Of a DNA stretch of 64,000 bases, positions 12,386-23,989 are shown piece by piece. The first letter of the stretch is position 1, and every line of letters starts with the position of its first letter. Source of the DNA: Gnetum montanum (taxonomy: Eukaryota; Streptophyta; Gnetopsida; Gnetales; Gnetaceae); contig MNCI01005810.1 of the NCBI GenBank assembly GCA_015680685.1, positions 1,283,140 to 1,347,139 on the forward strand, read 5' to 3'. Under the pieces are notes generated by a model, which saw nothing but the letters and a program-made list of their open reading frames with translations, was not told the DNA's origin and made no database searches. A program made the translations under genes and the position numbers.

Positions 12386-12980
12386 GACTAGATAAAGGTG
12401 GTCCACCTTCCCAGGAAATTCTCTAATCCTAGAAGTCCCTTAATCTACCTCCAAGTCGCTGGGAACAAACCACGTAAGGCTCTTCTTGACTCAAGTTTCG
12501 AAGTCAACTTAATCTCATGAGAAATGTATCAAGCCTGAAACCTACCTCCACTAAAGAAGAGCAATATTCAACTAGAGCTGGCTAACCAGTCCATCACCAT
12601 TCCTTTGGGATTGGTGGAGGACATCATTACCACTATGTATGGTTGGTCATACCCAGCTAATTTCCTAGTGATAGAAGTCAACAATAACAAAGGGGACTTC
12701 CCAATTATAATGGGGAGAGCATGGCTCAGCACCATCAACGCGTGCTTAGGAATCTGTGATCTTTCCTTGGAAATATCTAAGGAAACTATTTATGGAAACT
12801 ATTTATGAGAAGAAGAAAGTTCCATACATCACATACAGTGACTTAGAGGGTGACGACATGAACGAATGCTCATCATCTCCTGCATGCAACTGGTGTGCCC
12901 AAGAAACTCAGATACAAAGGTGCATGTATGTAGAAACCACACAACAAGAGAACACCCAGTGGTTGACAACAAATCAATAG
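12386..12980 (+). pseudogene. retropepsin-like protease of element 2, active site changed
   Basis: Homologous to the element 1 protease. The catalytic loop reads A-L-L-D-S-S-F at about 12480: Asp is kept but the essential Gly of D-S-G is Ser. Downstream, F-P-I-I-M-G-R-A-W-L-S at about 12700 and the C-terminal Cys-containing extension are recognisable. Stops at about 12519 and 12537 and a frame change near 12800 break it. The two proteases lost activity by different mutations, so the losses happened after the copies separated. Confidence 0.75.
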
Positions 12981-13089
12981 AGTAGCCCATAGACATGCAT
13001 GGAATGAATTGGAGGAACAACTTGCACCCACAATGAAAGCATAGATACATTGGAGTATGAGCGTCACCAACTTTCAACCCTTAACATGA

Positions 13090-15382
13090 AAACATCAATT
13101 AGGAGAAGTTGGACACTTTTAAGAAATTCAAAAAAATGTTCATTATTTTGGATCTCTCCCTTTCAATTCATTCATGGAAGAGATGTCCACCTATGCTGAT
13201 CATTCGAGGCCCTCAGTTTCTTTTTAGATTTTTGTTTTACATCTTTTTGTTTTACACATTTTTATTTTCCACTTTTTTTTGCATTTTTTTGTTTTACAAA
13301 TTTATTTAACTTTTCTTATTTTTGTTTTACAACATCATTCATACTTTTTTTTTTATTTGTGTGTGTGTGTTATTCATTTTGTTAAGTTTGTGATCTAATA
13401 AGTGCTCTTAATGATGACATGAACTATTTCTACTAATTGCTAATGTTTGGGTTTTACCTTAAGTTACGATGTTGATACTAATGTATGGTTCTTGTGATAT
13501 AGTAGGCAATATGTTCACTTCATCCATACATCCATAAATTTCTATGATCTCTNATTTTCCACTTTTTTTTGCACTTTTTTGTTTTACAAATTTATTTAAC
13601 TTTTCTTATTTTTGTTTTACAACATCGTTCATACTTTTTTTTTTATTTGTGTGTGTGTGTTATTCATTTTGTTAAGTTTGTGATCTAATAAGTGCTCTTA
13701 ATGATGACATGAACTATTACTACTAATTGCTAATGTTTGGGTTTTACCTTAAGTTACGATGTTGATACTAATGTATGGTTCTTGTGATATAGTAGGCAAT
13801 ATGTTCACTTCATCCATACATCCATAAATTTCTATGATCTCTCTCAGCTTGGAAATGTACAGCCCCTTTCTAAATAAGAACTATCAACAAATCAGTGACT
13901 GGGCATTTCTCAAACTAAGGAAGGACTCAAGGATTGAACAGGGTGTGACTTCAAGGGGACTTGATGCATTTGTGTTGGCCATTCTCTTGGGTGCTTGGAT
14001 GCTCTCTTTTTGAGTTTTCTTACCATTTCGACATTACTCCATCATCGGGAAGCTGAGCTAATAAAAATAACAAAGTCTTTGCATGGTGTGGTTCTCACGT
14101 ATAAACATAAAAAAAAGTGAGAATTCAAAGCACACCCCTTAGACGAAATAATCATTTTGGCTACAAGCACAGGTTATGGAACTAAAATAACATGTTCCCT
14201 CTAACTAATGTCCTTCTCTCTTCCCATTCTCTCCTCCTTCAGAATGGTGGTGGCTCTTTGGTGAAGGCATTCTTGTTACTTCAAGTGGATGGATTGGCCA
14301 AATGCATTAATGCAAAGTCACTGGATGTGGTTTATTTGAGGCCAAACTTGGAATGGGATCTACTAAGTCACATTAATCATTAACTTGGAATGGAAAGAAG
14401 AGAATGGCATGGAATGTACATCACCTTGTTCTTGAGATTCCATTCCATTCTCTTCTTTCCATCATTCTTCCTTCATTATCGACCTCATTTCCAGTTGTAT
14501 CATTAGTGTATATTTTTGTTGATGCATTGTTTTCTTTTTGGTAAATTCTTGTGGTTAAGAATTTAACTCTTGTTCCAAATGACATTCCCAGAGCCTACGA
14601 ATTCTTCGAATGTGGGTTTGTTAGGGCATTAAGGGCATGAGCCTGCTTTGGGGAGGATCCACCAGCATTCCTATTTGGTACACCAGTTAAATTATTTCCC
14701 TTAACATTCTTGCAATCCACTCTATTTTGTTCATTTCCATCTTGACATCTATTTCATCGATGTTATAGTTGTCTCTTTTTCTCCATCTTTCTTGCTCTTT
14801 TTATTTCTCCATTCTATCGCTACCGGAGGTTCACTCTTAGTCATGGGGGTCCTAACCCAATTTTTTTGATTTTCTCCTAACCCCTATCCCTTTGGTGGTC
14901 CCCACTATTATATCTCTAGACTTGTATCAGCCATACCATAACTCAGCCAATGGACCTTTCACCGAAGCAAGGTATCCACTGCATTATGATTCATTTACCC
15001 TTGCTAATATAAATATTGTGTTATGTGTGCAGATGGAAATCATACAACAACAGATTGGGAACACTTGGAATGGATCGGTGCTAAAGCAGCTATGCAAGGA
15101 ATGAGATGGATGGCATGCTTACGAATAGACAATGAAAGGTGTAATCTTGGCATTGACAGCGACAGACTTCTTCTCTCTTCTCTCTTCTCTCTCAGCTACC
15201 AAATACTGCCTGATGTCAAATGTATAAAGTGTTCACTCTTGTTGTCGTGAACACCAATTTTGTCATGTTTTGTAATGATAATCCGTTCACATGTCATCCC
15301 ATTTACCATTAGTTCCATTCAAGTCAATAATCCCATACCTTCCTAATATTTTGTAAGGAACTCAAGGACAAGTTTTTATTTA
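13090..15382 (+). other. non-coding 3' tail of element 2
   Basis: T-rich start, then sequence collinear with the tail of element 1 up to about 14830, including the block CTTTGGGGAGGATCCAC at about 14646. From about 14870 it departs. A possible splice acceptor (GTGTGCAG) at 15024-15031 precedes an ATG and a short open frame (15032-15104), in the position where element 3 has its extra ORF; this may be the stump of that gene. Sequence from about 15300 to the polypurine tract matches the corresponding stretch of element 3 (about 40410-40510). Confidence 0.6.
13266..13842 (+). repeat. direct duplication around a single N, probable assembly artefact
   Basis: Bases 13266-13552 are repeated almost exactly at 13554-13842, separated by one N at 13553. 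The copies differ at only a few positions. A single N between near-identical blocks is what results when two overlapping contig ends are placed side by side without merging. The real locus probably has one copy. Confidence 0.8.
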
Positions 15383-15394
15383 GTCATGGGGGTA
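15383..15394 (+). other. polypurine tract of element 2
   Basis: GTCATGGGGGTA lies directly before the TGATGGG start of the 3' LTR. Element 3 has TTGTGGGAGTA at the same place, and the upstream about 80 bases are also conserved between them. This is the expected plus-strand priming site. Confidence 0.75.
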
Positions 15395-16178
15395 TGATGG
15401 GATGCGATATCGCATGGGCCGTGATATCGCATACACGATATCACAACACATCGCCAAATCTATAAATAAGAGGTGGCTCTCCCTTGTTTTGCCATCTAGA
15501 TCTATATTGTAGCCAAACTCTTGTAGTTTTTCCATTCTAGAGTTAGAGTAATTTCCATGTGTCAGCAATAGGAGTCCTAAAGTGAACGGATCTTTATTCG
15601 AGCAAATATTGTACCTGAGCACAAGTTTGTGTACGGGAATAAAGATGAAATTTTTGGATAAACCTTGCAATGCATGACTAAGCTAATTAGCACTTTAATT
15701 ATTGTTAATTGTTTAAATGCTTTATTAGTCAATTAATCTCTCTCAACCCTCAACACTCCTAGTTAAGTGCATTCAGTACGAACGCTTCGAGCACGTGCAT
15801 TACGCTTGGTAATCCTAGTAACGAATAGCGTTTGGTAATCCCAGAAGGTTGCATTGGTTCAGGGTGTGAACGGAAAGTGGAAACAGATACTGATGCTAGG
15901 CATTAGAACTTAGTTAGTTAAAGTTAGTTACTTAGTCTCTTCACCCTTTCCCTCATTAGCATAAAGAGATAAAACATAAAAGATATAAAAATCACATACC
16001 TCAGACTTACTTAACCATACAACCGTGACAAATACAAGTAAGTCTGGGAAGACAAAAAATGATTAACCTTAAGTGTTCCATAAGGCGTGTAGGCACTTAG
16101 TCTATGGAGTTCGACTGGATCACACATGTAATGCTTGTATTCATATGGTTGAGTGTAGGGGTACCTCGCCACTCATCA
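15395..16178 (+). repeat. 3' LTR of element 2
   Basis: 784 bp from TGATGGG to CACTCATCA. U3 has the perfect palindrome GCGATATCGC plus GTGATATCGC and ACGATATCAC within 45 bases, then a CTATAAATAAG TATA box near 15462. It is collinear with the 5' LTR apart from the shorter U3; the differences are scattered substitutions, indicating an old insertion. Confidence 0.85.
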
Positions 16179-16929
16179 CTCATGTATTTATAGAAGAAAA
16201 GCAAGAACCTTAGCTAGAGAAAAGAGGAAGTACCAACCTAAGATAATTAAAAATTAATTAAAGATAACACTTAATTTCCATGATTTTGTGATTAATAGAT
16301 CAATAAGACTAGCATTATCTCCATTTGAATGCATAGTACTCTCCAAGATGATTCCAATGGTACCAATTTTGTCGAAATTCAATTTACAGTTTCATAGATA
16401 CAAAATTTCTTAAGTTTCATGTAGTTTAAGATTAAAATTCTTTTTAAAATTTTAAAAATTAAATTTAACTTATTTAAAAAAAAATTTGAGCTGGAGGTCA
16501 TGGGTTCGACCTTAGCCCTAAAACTTTATTTTTAAATTGAAAAAAAAAATTGAAGCGCTAACCTCAAGAGAGGCTAGGGCCATGATTGGTGCTTGCTATT
16601 GGTGGTAGGGCTACAAGGCCTAGCTGTGTAGCATCATGGCTCTTCCAACAACTAGCAACAGTAGGGCCTACTATGCCATTGTAAGTTAGGGCTATAGGGA
16701 CTTGCGATGCAGCATCATGACTGGCCCACCATCCAAGTAGAAGCCTCATCCACCACGCTGCACCATCCACTGCTCACTTCTTATCACTATTTGGCATCAC
16801 TACATTATTTTTTACCACTATACATGCCCTCAATTTCTTTCCATGTTGTCACTATCCATCAACATTCCATAGACATCATTGACATTATGAATAATGGTTA
16901 CTTTTGGTAATCCATGAACGCCAAAAATG
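16179..16929. other. gene-free spacer with a tRNA-like B-box
   Basis: AT-rich sequence with no supported gene. At about 16492-16512, GGAGGTCATGGGTTCGACC resembles a pol III B-box (GGTTCGANNC) and the T-arm of tRNA-derived SINEs. No A-box or full cloverleaf precedes it, so it is at most a degraded SINE or tRNA-like remnant. Confidence 0.4.
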
Positions 16930-17262
16930 CCATGAATAATGATCCCTTTCAGCACTCTACAAACATTGTCAGCACCCTAGATAAGAACCCCTTTCAATGC
17001 TCTATGAGCATCGATAGCACCATAGATAATGATCTCTTCTAATGCTTTGCAAACACTGATAGTACCATAAATAACAATTCCTCCTAGAATACACGGATAC
17101 CATTGGCACTAAATACAATTTTTCCCTTCAATGTCTATAGAAATCATTAGTGTCATGGATAGCAGTCCCTTCCAATGCTCTGTAAACATTAATGATGTCA
17201 CAAATAATTGTCCCTTCCAGTGCCTTGCAGACATCACTAACACCATGGATAACTATCCCTTC
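16930..17262 (+). repeat. minisatellite, 45-bp unit, about 7.4 copies
   Basis: Units begin at about 16930, 16975, 17020, 17065, 17109, 17153, 17198 and 17243, each opening with a variant of CCATGGATAATGATCCCTT and containing AATGCTCTGCAAACAT. The period is a steady 44-45 bp although the units differ at many positions, so the array is old. It lies just left of the element B LTR. A 45-bp period equals 15 codons, but stops occur in the frames inspected. Confidence 0.85.
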
Positions 17263-17361
17263 TTGTGTCCTTTTGCTTGCCAAAAATCCTCATAACAATA
17301 ATGCATGCTAGCTCTATCTAGGCTACATTTCCCTTGCATGGTCCAAACAAGCCTCACTCGA

Positions 17362-18820
17362 TGAAACATCATCAAAAATTCAGGTTGTAATCTTCATCTC
17401 CCAACTTGAGGCAAGGATTCATTGTAAATATTAGCTATGTAGCCCATTAGCTACAATCTTGCATACTTCAACTTTTGAGGCCAAAAAAATGCTTTAAAAG
17501 TTGTTATTACCTCACTTCCCAAGTGGAAAAAGGTACCCCATCTATATATTTGGGCCTGGAAAGGTTGAAAAAACCTTGGGAATGGCTACAATTAGCATTT
17601 CCATAGGTTTTTGTATGGGTATATCCCAAACTACGTTGGAGTAATGACTTTCAAGTAGTTTTGTAGTAGACATGATGCTACAATAGAGGTGCTATAGTAG
17701 ACATGGTGCTACTTAAGATAGGAAATGGCCAGTGTAGTCACCACCAAGACCCAGTAGGAGTGCAACATTGGAACTATTGTAATTTCCATTTTCCAATAGT
17801 GGGCAACATAGTCATTCCAAGTTTTCAACAAGTTTCCAATGAAAGAGCATGACAACATAGTTGCACCTCCAATGTAGCTGTAGCTGTAGCATAGTTACAA
17901 CTCTAGTGCAACTATAGCTTCAACATAGTGCACCAAAGCAAGTGTAGTCACAAAAGTCTATTTATTATTTATAGTAAATGGATGGGTTTTGTGGCGATAG
18001 TTCATACCAAAATTAGTATAAATGGTAACTAAGCTAAAATTTTATAACCATTGCATGTGTAAATTAATACCAATCTATCATCAATCATGGCAGTGGTGTG
18101 CAGACCCAAATATAGCCAAGTCTACCCTATAAAAATCCAGCATAGACACTTTATTTTATTCTAGAATTTGGCACAAGAAATAGCATTTTGGCATTTTCAC
18201 AACCACAAAAGCCCAATGTAACCTTGCAACACTTTTTAGTAGTAGAAACTGTTACTAAGCTAGGCACAAAGACTCCCACGTGGCTACCATTACATGACAA
18301 GTAAAATACCATTTCTATGATCATGTTGCAGACCCTTATGGATACCAACAAAAGGTTGTTGGAAACTAATGCTAGGAAGAAACTAGATAGTGGAGCTGCT
18401 GTAGAACATAGATTACCTTCTTCAACAGATTTCAAGTTCCTACAAGCAACTTTTTATTCTACTATCATAAAATCTGTACTTCTTGAATCTTATTCTTTAT
18501 TTCTTATTTAAATAAAATTATTGTTCATGTTATGCAAGTTTTAGTTTACGTTTTAATTTCTGTGCCTATTTTCATTCTAAATATGCAACTTCAATTGTAT
18601 TTTCTTTTTCTTTTTCATTTCTATTTTCATTTCCAAAGCCATTTTCATTTTCATTTCCATTTATACTTCCATAAGTCCATGGGTGAGCAGCAAGATCATC
18701 CAAGGTGACTTGAATCCCATCTTTGAAGGCCCTTGGGATTCAAGATTAAAATTGTTTTGGTGATAGGATTTTTGGGTTTCCATTCCATCAACCAAAATTC
18801 TAGCCCCAATAATTTACTAG
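17362..18820 (+). repeat. 5' LTR of element B (recognisable part)
   Basis: It aligns with 28349-29860 over shared blocks, for example the stretch around 17380-17580 and the stretch 18120-18440. It contains GTAGCTGTAGCATAG-type short repeats at 17860-17950 and many CTATAG/CTACTATAG motifs. Beyond about 18820 the two LTRs no longer match, so the true end, expected shortly before the gag at 19330, could not be placed. Confidence 0.65.
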
Positions 18821-18987
18821 AAATAGAAGGAGATCCTCTACCCAAATTCTTGGCCAAAATCATTTTTCCAATTATCACATTTTCAAGTTTTGAAATCTAC
18901 AAAAAAAATTCCATTAAAACCTTGGAAATTAGCATTGTTGGATTTTTGTTGCATTTTTACAACAATTGCTAGTTTTCTTAAAGCCAA

Positions 18988-19142
18988 CATAGTCTACTAT
19001 AGCACCGTGTCTACTATAACATCCAGTCTACTAGAGCACTGTGTCTACTATAACACCCAATCTACTATAGTACCAATCTACTATAGCATCCAGTCTACTG
19101 TAAAACTAATCTACTATAGCATCTGGTCTACTATAGCATCTG
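18988..19142 (+). repeat. short tandem repeat of CTACTATAGCA type
   Basis: About eight copies of a unit of 16-20 bp based on GTCTACTATAGCACC, in the last part of the 5' LTR or leader of element B. The same CTA-rich motif family recurs in the internal spacer, so this is part of the element's own repeat vocabulary. Confidence 0.75.
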
Positions 19143-19329
19143 TTTCCATTCAATAGATAAACAACATTTTCCTATTTTCACCATTCTGTACCATTTTTCT
19201 AATGAATTTTCCATTTTTAGTTAATATCCCACTTATTACATTTTTTACTAAAAATAGTAAATGGGCTAAAACCATCTTTTGACAATGTCTTTCAACTAAT
19301 CAACCATCCTACCCCTTAAGTTGACAAAA

Positions 19330-21780
19330 ATGACATCCAACCAAGATGTTATTTATGTCTATGACCTGAAAGACCCTGTGGTCATAGAATGAAGGCAATC
19401 ACTTAGGCAAAGGGGAAAACCCTAGATTTCATGGTTATCAACAAGGAGTTCTACAACCTCCTTTGTGCCAAGATACAAGCTAGGCTCCTAATAGCATGCT
19501 CTAAAACTGATGCTAGGCATTAATTTGAAATCATACACTAATATGGGAAAGAATACATCCCATATCCTTATGACCAAATCTCCTTCACTAACTTTATGCA
19601 TAAATGGTCATACAACTCATAGAGGTTGATGAGTTTAGTAATGGAATTAGCTCAGAGAGTCATTAAGAAGAGGAAGATGACTTTGAGGTTGAATAGGAGC
19701 TGGATGCCTTCATTGGAAGTATCTTCTAATCTTTTGTTTCCAAAAAAACTACACCCAAATCCATGTCTCTTACCTTATTAATGATACAAGTCCCTCAATC
19801 CAACTCTCCTTCTATCCATCCTATCATGTTTAGGTTCACACCCATTATTACCACACACTAGACACAACCCATGTCTCTTTCCGCCTCCTTATTCTCATTA
19901 ATGCCCTTTGTCACATAGCCTTACTTCATTCACCTAGTGCTGATAATGTCTACCTTACCATATCCCTTTGCTATGCCAGTGGGGCCCTCATTGAGACCCC
20001 AAGCAACACAAACCTGCCATACTCCTTTTTTCCCCTTTGTGCCTCAAGTCCCAACACAAACATCCTTTTCTTTGTTTAGTCCACCTATGACCACCACAAC
20101 CCAACCTCTCCCTTTGATACGATAGCCTATCATGAGATCACAAGCCTCTCAACTCCTTCCTCAACCATCAACATAAGCATTGTAGCCCACAAGAATGCCC
20201 CAAGGCTTGGATCAAGTCTTCCAAATGATCCAAGAACTTACTAAAGAGTTGCAAAAACTCAAGGCCAATACAACTCAAATGTTCAAGGTTCTAGATTTCT
20301 ACCAAGCTGATCCTATAAGCCCTATGATGCCTCTAATAACCTTTCCCATAGGTTTTCCTATTTCAAACTTCATCAAATACAATGGTGAAGGGGATCCCAA
20401 TGCACATCTAGTCACCTTTCCATCTGAGTGCTTGTTTTGCAAGCTTGGCCACATACGATACTAAGGATTTTTCCTATGTCCCCCAAAGGTAAGGCTCTAG
20501 ATTAGTATTGAATCCTACCTAGAGGTTTAATATCTTCCCTTAAGGTCTTGATTAGCTAATTTTCCAACTACTTCAGATACAACTTGAAGCTAGATGCCAC
20601 ATTGGATCAACTAATGAAAGTAAAGCAAGGGTCACTTGAATTAATTAAAAGGTTCATTCAAAGGTGGAACTCAATACTTAACAAGATTCCAAAGCCTATT
20701 GCTAAAAATCACCTCTTGACCATCTTCAATGAAGTAGTAAATGACTTTATCAAGTTAAAGCTTTACTACCTAGAGCCCTAATCACTAAGCCAAGCCTTCT
20801 TGCAAACCAAGAACATTGACAAGGTAGCTGAGGCAAGCAACGTTCTGGCCTATATGGCCTACAAAAATCAACATGTAAGAAGGGATAGGGATAAATCCAA
20901 GAAAGAACATACAACTATGGCTACATTAGTAAAATATTCAAAACTAGAAGAGAGGTGAGGATCACCATCATGAAAAACATCTTCCAACTCATTCCAACCA
21001 TCCACTCCCTATGTTCCAAATCAACCAAGACTAAACTTTGGAAGGAAGAATAAGTCTAAGTACACAAGGTTATCTTTGAAGCCTTCTAAGCTCTTAGAAT
21101 AGTTTCTTAAAAACAACTATTTACAACATAACTTTCTAAGGAGGCTCATAAGAGGCATGATCATCTTTGTGACATAGTTAGAGACCCAATAATAGCTATT
21201 GAAGATACTAGATAGGTATTATCATTATCATCAAATGGCTAGTCATGACACTGATTTTTGCTTAGCATTAAAGGATGACCTCTAGAAGATTATAGAGTAT
21301 GGAGAGTTAGTGTTGAATGAGCCTAACTCTCTAAGTGCCAACAAAATCTCCCACACTGTAGCCTCATTCATGGAAACCAAATAGTTTAATCCTCCTAGGA
21401 AACCATTTATTATTAGAGTACCATTGCAACCCCAAAACACAAAGCCTAGAGAGCCATTTGTCATATAAGTACCATATCCTCTAACCCCTAAGAATCCCTT
21501 CATCATACATCTCCCACCTTCAGTGGCCTCAACTTCCTAACCAAGACCACAAGTTACTAATCCTCCAAAGCCTAGGGAACCATTTTTTATCCATGTACCT
21601 TCACCTTTAACAAATAAGCCTATACTAATCGATGACCAAAGCCCACCTATAGTGGTCCACAACTTAGAGGTTAGTAAGAAACCATAATCACAATGATGAT
21701 GAAAACAACCAATCGCCAAACCAAAATTAAGTCCACTAAAGGTAACCAATAATAAAATGCTTCAAAAAAACCTACACCAA
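19330..21780 (+). pseudogene. gag of element B (broken)
   Basis: The start is probably ATG 19330 (MTSNQDVIYVYD). A Pro/Thr-rich N-terminal region includes 19937-20125. The capsid core has two readable parts: 20195-20464 with N-F-I-K-Y-N-G-E-G-D-P-N-A-H-L, and 20584-20781 with L-D-A-T-L-D-Q-L-M-K-V-K-Q-G. Both match the Tat Gag at 62094-62516. A zinc-knuckle-like H-Y-H-Q...H-D-T-D-F-C at about 21220 has lost its first Cys. At 21391-21620 the linker carries four copies of a PFIIRVP-type peptide, also found in the Tat element. Numerous stops and frame changes. Role: particle formation. Confidence 0.75.
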
Positions 21781-21850
21781 AATTAATTACATCCATGGAC
21801 AAGGGGCCCAAGGCACATGGACTAATGCCTAGCCACAAACTTTAGGAAGG

Positions 21851-22597
21851 ATGAAGGAGTTTAGAACCACTAAAGCTAAAACATTACATGCTAAGGAAAA
21901 TAATTTCCTTGCAAAAATGGAGCAAAATAAATGGTCCCTTAAGCAAAAGAACATGTCACCAAACTTATATAACTTGGTCATGACTTCTCTTGCTCATAGA
22001 GATGCACTAGCTCAAGTGTTAACCTCTATCCCTATAAGTAGAGACTTGCCAACCAACATAGAATTAATTCACTCTATCATTGAGAAATATTCACTTAGGA
22101 AAAATGCACACCAACCCATGCTTAGCTTCCATGACAGTGAAGTGAAGATTAACTCTTGAAATGGATAGGTGTTGTCTACCCCTCTCCTCATCACTATACA
22201 TATTGGTAGATATCAAGTCCATTGTGTTCAAGTAGATGATGGAGCAGCAACTAATGTGGTATCATTTTCCATTGTTGACAAGATGGGCCTAGCCAACAAC
22301 ATCCAAGAGACAATTAGCTCAACACTAAAGTTATTTAATGGCTCATGAGTAGCAATGCAAGGTTTTATCTCCTTAGATTTCATAGCCAGCGAAAAATTTC
22401 CAACACTAGTCAACTTCCTAGTGGTTAAAGAGATACATGATTTCAATTCAATCCTAGGAAGGCCATGGTTGGTAAAGCTTTGGGTAGTTTCATTTCCTAT
22501 ACATCAAGAGATCCATTTTTTATACAAGGGAGGTAAAATTATGATCTGTAGAGACAATGTGTTGGTACCATCAGTTAACTATGTCAACAGTAATTAA
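21851..22597 (+). pseudogene. protease region of element B (broken)
   Basis: A pre-protease segment (21851-22159) with N-L-V-M-T-S-L-A-H-R-D-A-L is homologous to the Tat element segment at 60173-60685. After a stop, the retropepsin loop V-D-D-G-A-A-T-N-V-V lies at about 22230-22260. The second half is open from 22355, with F-N-S-I-L-G-R-P-W-L, P-I-H-Q-E-I-H and G-G-K-I-M-I-C at the same spacing as in the Tat copy. The catalytic triplet D-G-A is preserved; stops at 22157 and about 22347 inactivate the frame. No RT follows. Confidence 0.78.
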
Positions 22598-22924
22598 GGT
22601 TTGACGCTAGAATTTAAAGAGAAAAGCCCTAACACTTAGACTAGGACCATCAACAATAATGATGTGAGCAAAATCAACTCTATGACATGAAGTGATAACC
22701 AAAAATGCATGTAGCTCACCATAATGAACATGAGAGATGGTGAGCACAAGATCATGCCAAAGCAACTCCTTGATCTATCAAAGGTTAAGCAACAAGTTCA
22801 TAGTAAATTTCTCACCACTTCTTTTGTTAATGATTGCTTGATTACTTTTGCAAGATTGTATCATGCTTCATGGTTGGATTTAGCCTTATATTCTCTTTTG
22901 AGAGCATCCCATACTTACTAGGCA

Positions 22925-23015
22925 AGTATGGATCACGGCCCACTAATGCCTAAAATTGGTAACCCTATGGCCCACTAAGGCCTAAAACTTGCAACCCTAC
23001 ATCTTTCCATAATTT
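22925..23015 (+). repeat. GGCCTAAAACT repeat, shared with the Tat element
   Basis: Two copies of a unit with CCCACTAA(T/G)GCCTAAAA follow the protease end. Related copies recur at about 26265-26290 and 26545-26570. On the minus strand of the Tat element the related GGTAAGGCCTTAAACTGCC unit lies between RT and the antisense gene. The repeat thus marks comparable module boundaries in two related elements. Confidence 0.6.
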
Positions 23016-23109
23016 TAAAATGTCAAGCATTATATGACCTGTCATGCCCTTAAACTAGCAAATATCTTAAGCCTATTTACAACTTTTTTTACATTCTTAT
23101 AGCCTATAG

Positions 23110-23360
23110 AATAATAGTTTGCATCAAAAAATACTAAAATGACAATTTATAACCAAAAATATAAAAATGATTATTTACAACTAAAAACGTAAAAAGGATT
23201 ATTTACAGCTAGAAATAGGAAATTGATAGGTTGCAACCCAAAATAGGAAAATTACAATTTTCAACTAAAAATAGGAAAATCACAGTTTATAGCAGAAAAT
23301 AGGAAAATGATATAGTAGAACCAAAAATATGAAAATTATAATGTGAAGCTAAAATTTTAG
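23110..23360 (+). repeat. AT-rich tandem repeat, about 30-bp unit
   Basis: Roughly seven copies of a unit of 28-33 bp containing AAAAATAGGAAAATGACA followed by TTTACAACC-like sequence. The units are diverged. No coding potential is apparent. Confidence 0.75.
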
Positions 23361-23989
23361 TTTTCTTTCCTAAATAGAATAATTTCAAAATGTAATCCAA
23401 GTTCACAACCCAAAATTCCACAAGGTGGAATAAAGACATTAACACTAGAAGAAATGACCATGGGAAATCACTCATAAAAATTTCAAAAACATTTTAATTT
23501 GATCCAAACCACTTCTAGAGCCTTTCTAACCTTTCATCCTATCTCCAAGATCATAGGACGTTCATGGAAAAAAATTTCCAAAGTCTCAACATTATCCATA
23601 TTCACAGGGGTAAATGCATAATAGCCTTAGAACCTAGATTTCATGCAACTCTACAAAAACATTCATAAAAAATTAACCACTTAATGAAATTTGATGATTC
23701 CATAGCTACTAGAATTATGAAACCATGAGCTACAACCTTATAATAATAATTTATAAAAATTATTAATTTTTTTCTACAAAAAATTGTAGAACTGACCTAA
23801 CCATGGCCATCATAAACAAAACCTTATTTCGTGCAAGCTAATAGAAACACTCATCAAGAATAAACCAATCATCCAAATTTAATGATTTCATAGTTTTTGG
23901 AATCTAGAATAATGACCTAAAAATCCATAACATTAAAAATTCAAAATTTATAACCCTTTCCTAGAGAAAAAATACCAAATTTACACCAA

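Larger units (their letters stand above)
8849..16178 (+). mobile_element. non-autonomous Athila-like element 2 (gag-protease only)
   Basis: Complete order: 5' LTR (8849-9683), tRNA-Asp-type primer site, gag, protease, non-coding tail, polypurine tract, 3' LTR (15395-16178). The LTRs begin TGATGGG and end CACTCATCA. The internal region is about 5.7 kb and contains no RT, RNase H or integrase, not even as fragments, so it would depend on enzymes supplied in trans. The bases flanking the LTRs (TGCTA at left, CTCAT at right) do not form a target-site duplication. That could mean inter-element recombination or decay. About 290 bp of the internal length is an assembly duplication around the N at 13553. 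Confidence 0.85.

Noticed and set aside
8844-16183. Target-site duplication of element 2
   Set aside because: Left flank TGCTA and right flank CTCAT do not match, and shifting the boundary by a few bases does not help.
16489-16515. tRNA gene
   Set aside because: Only a B-box-like piece; no acceptor stem, anticodon arm or A-box at the right distance.
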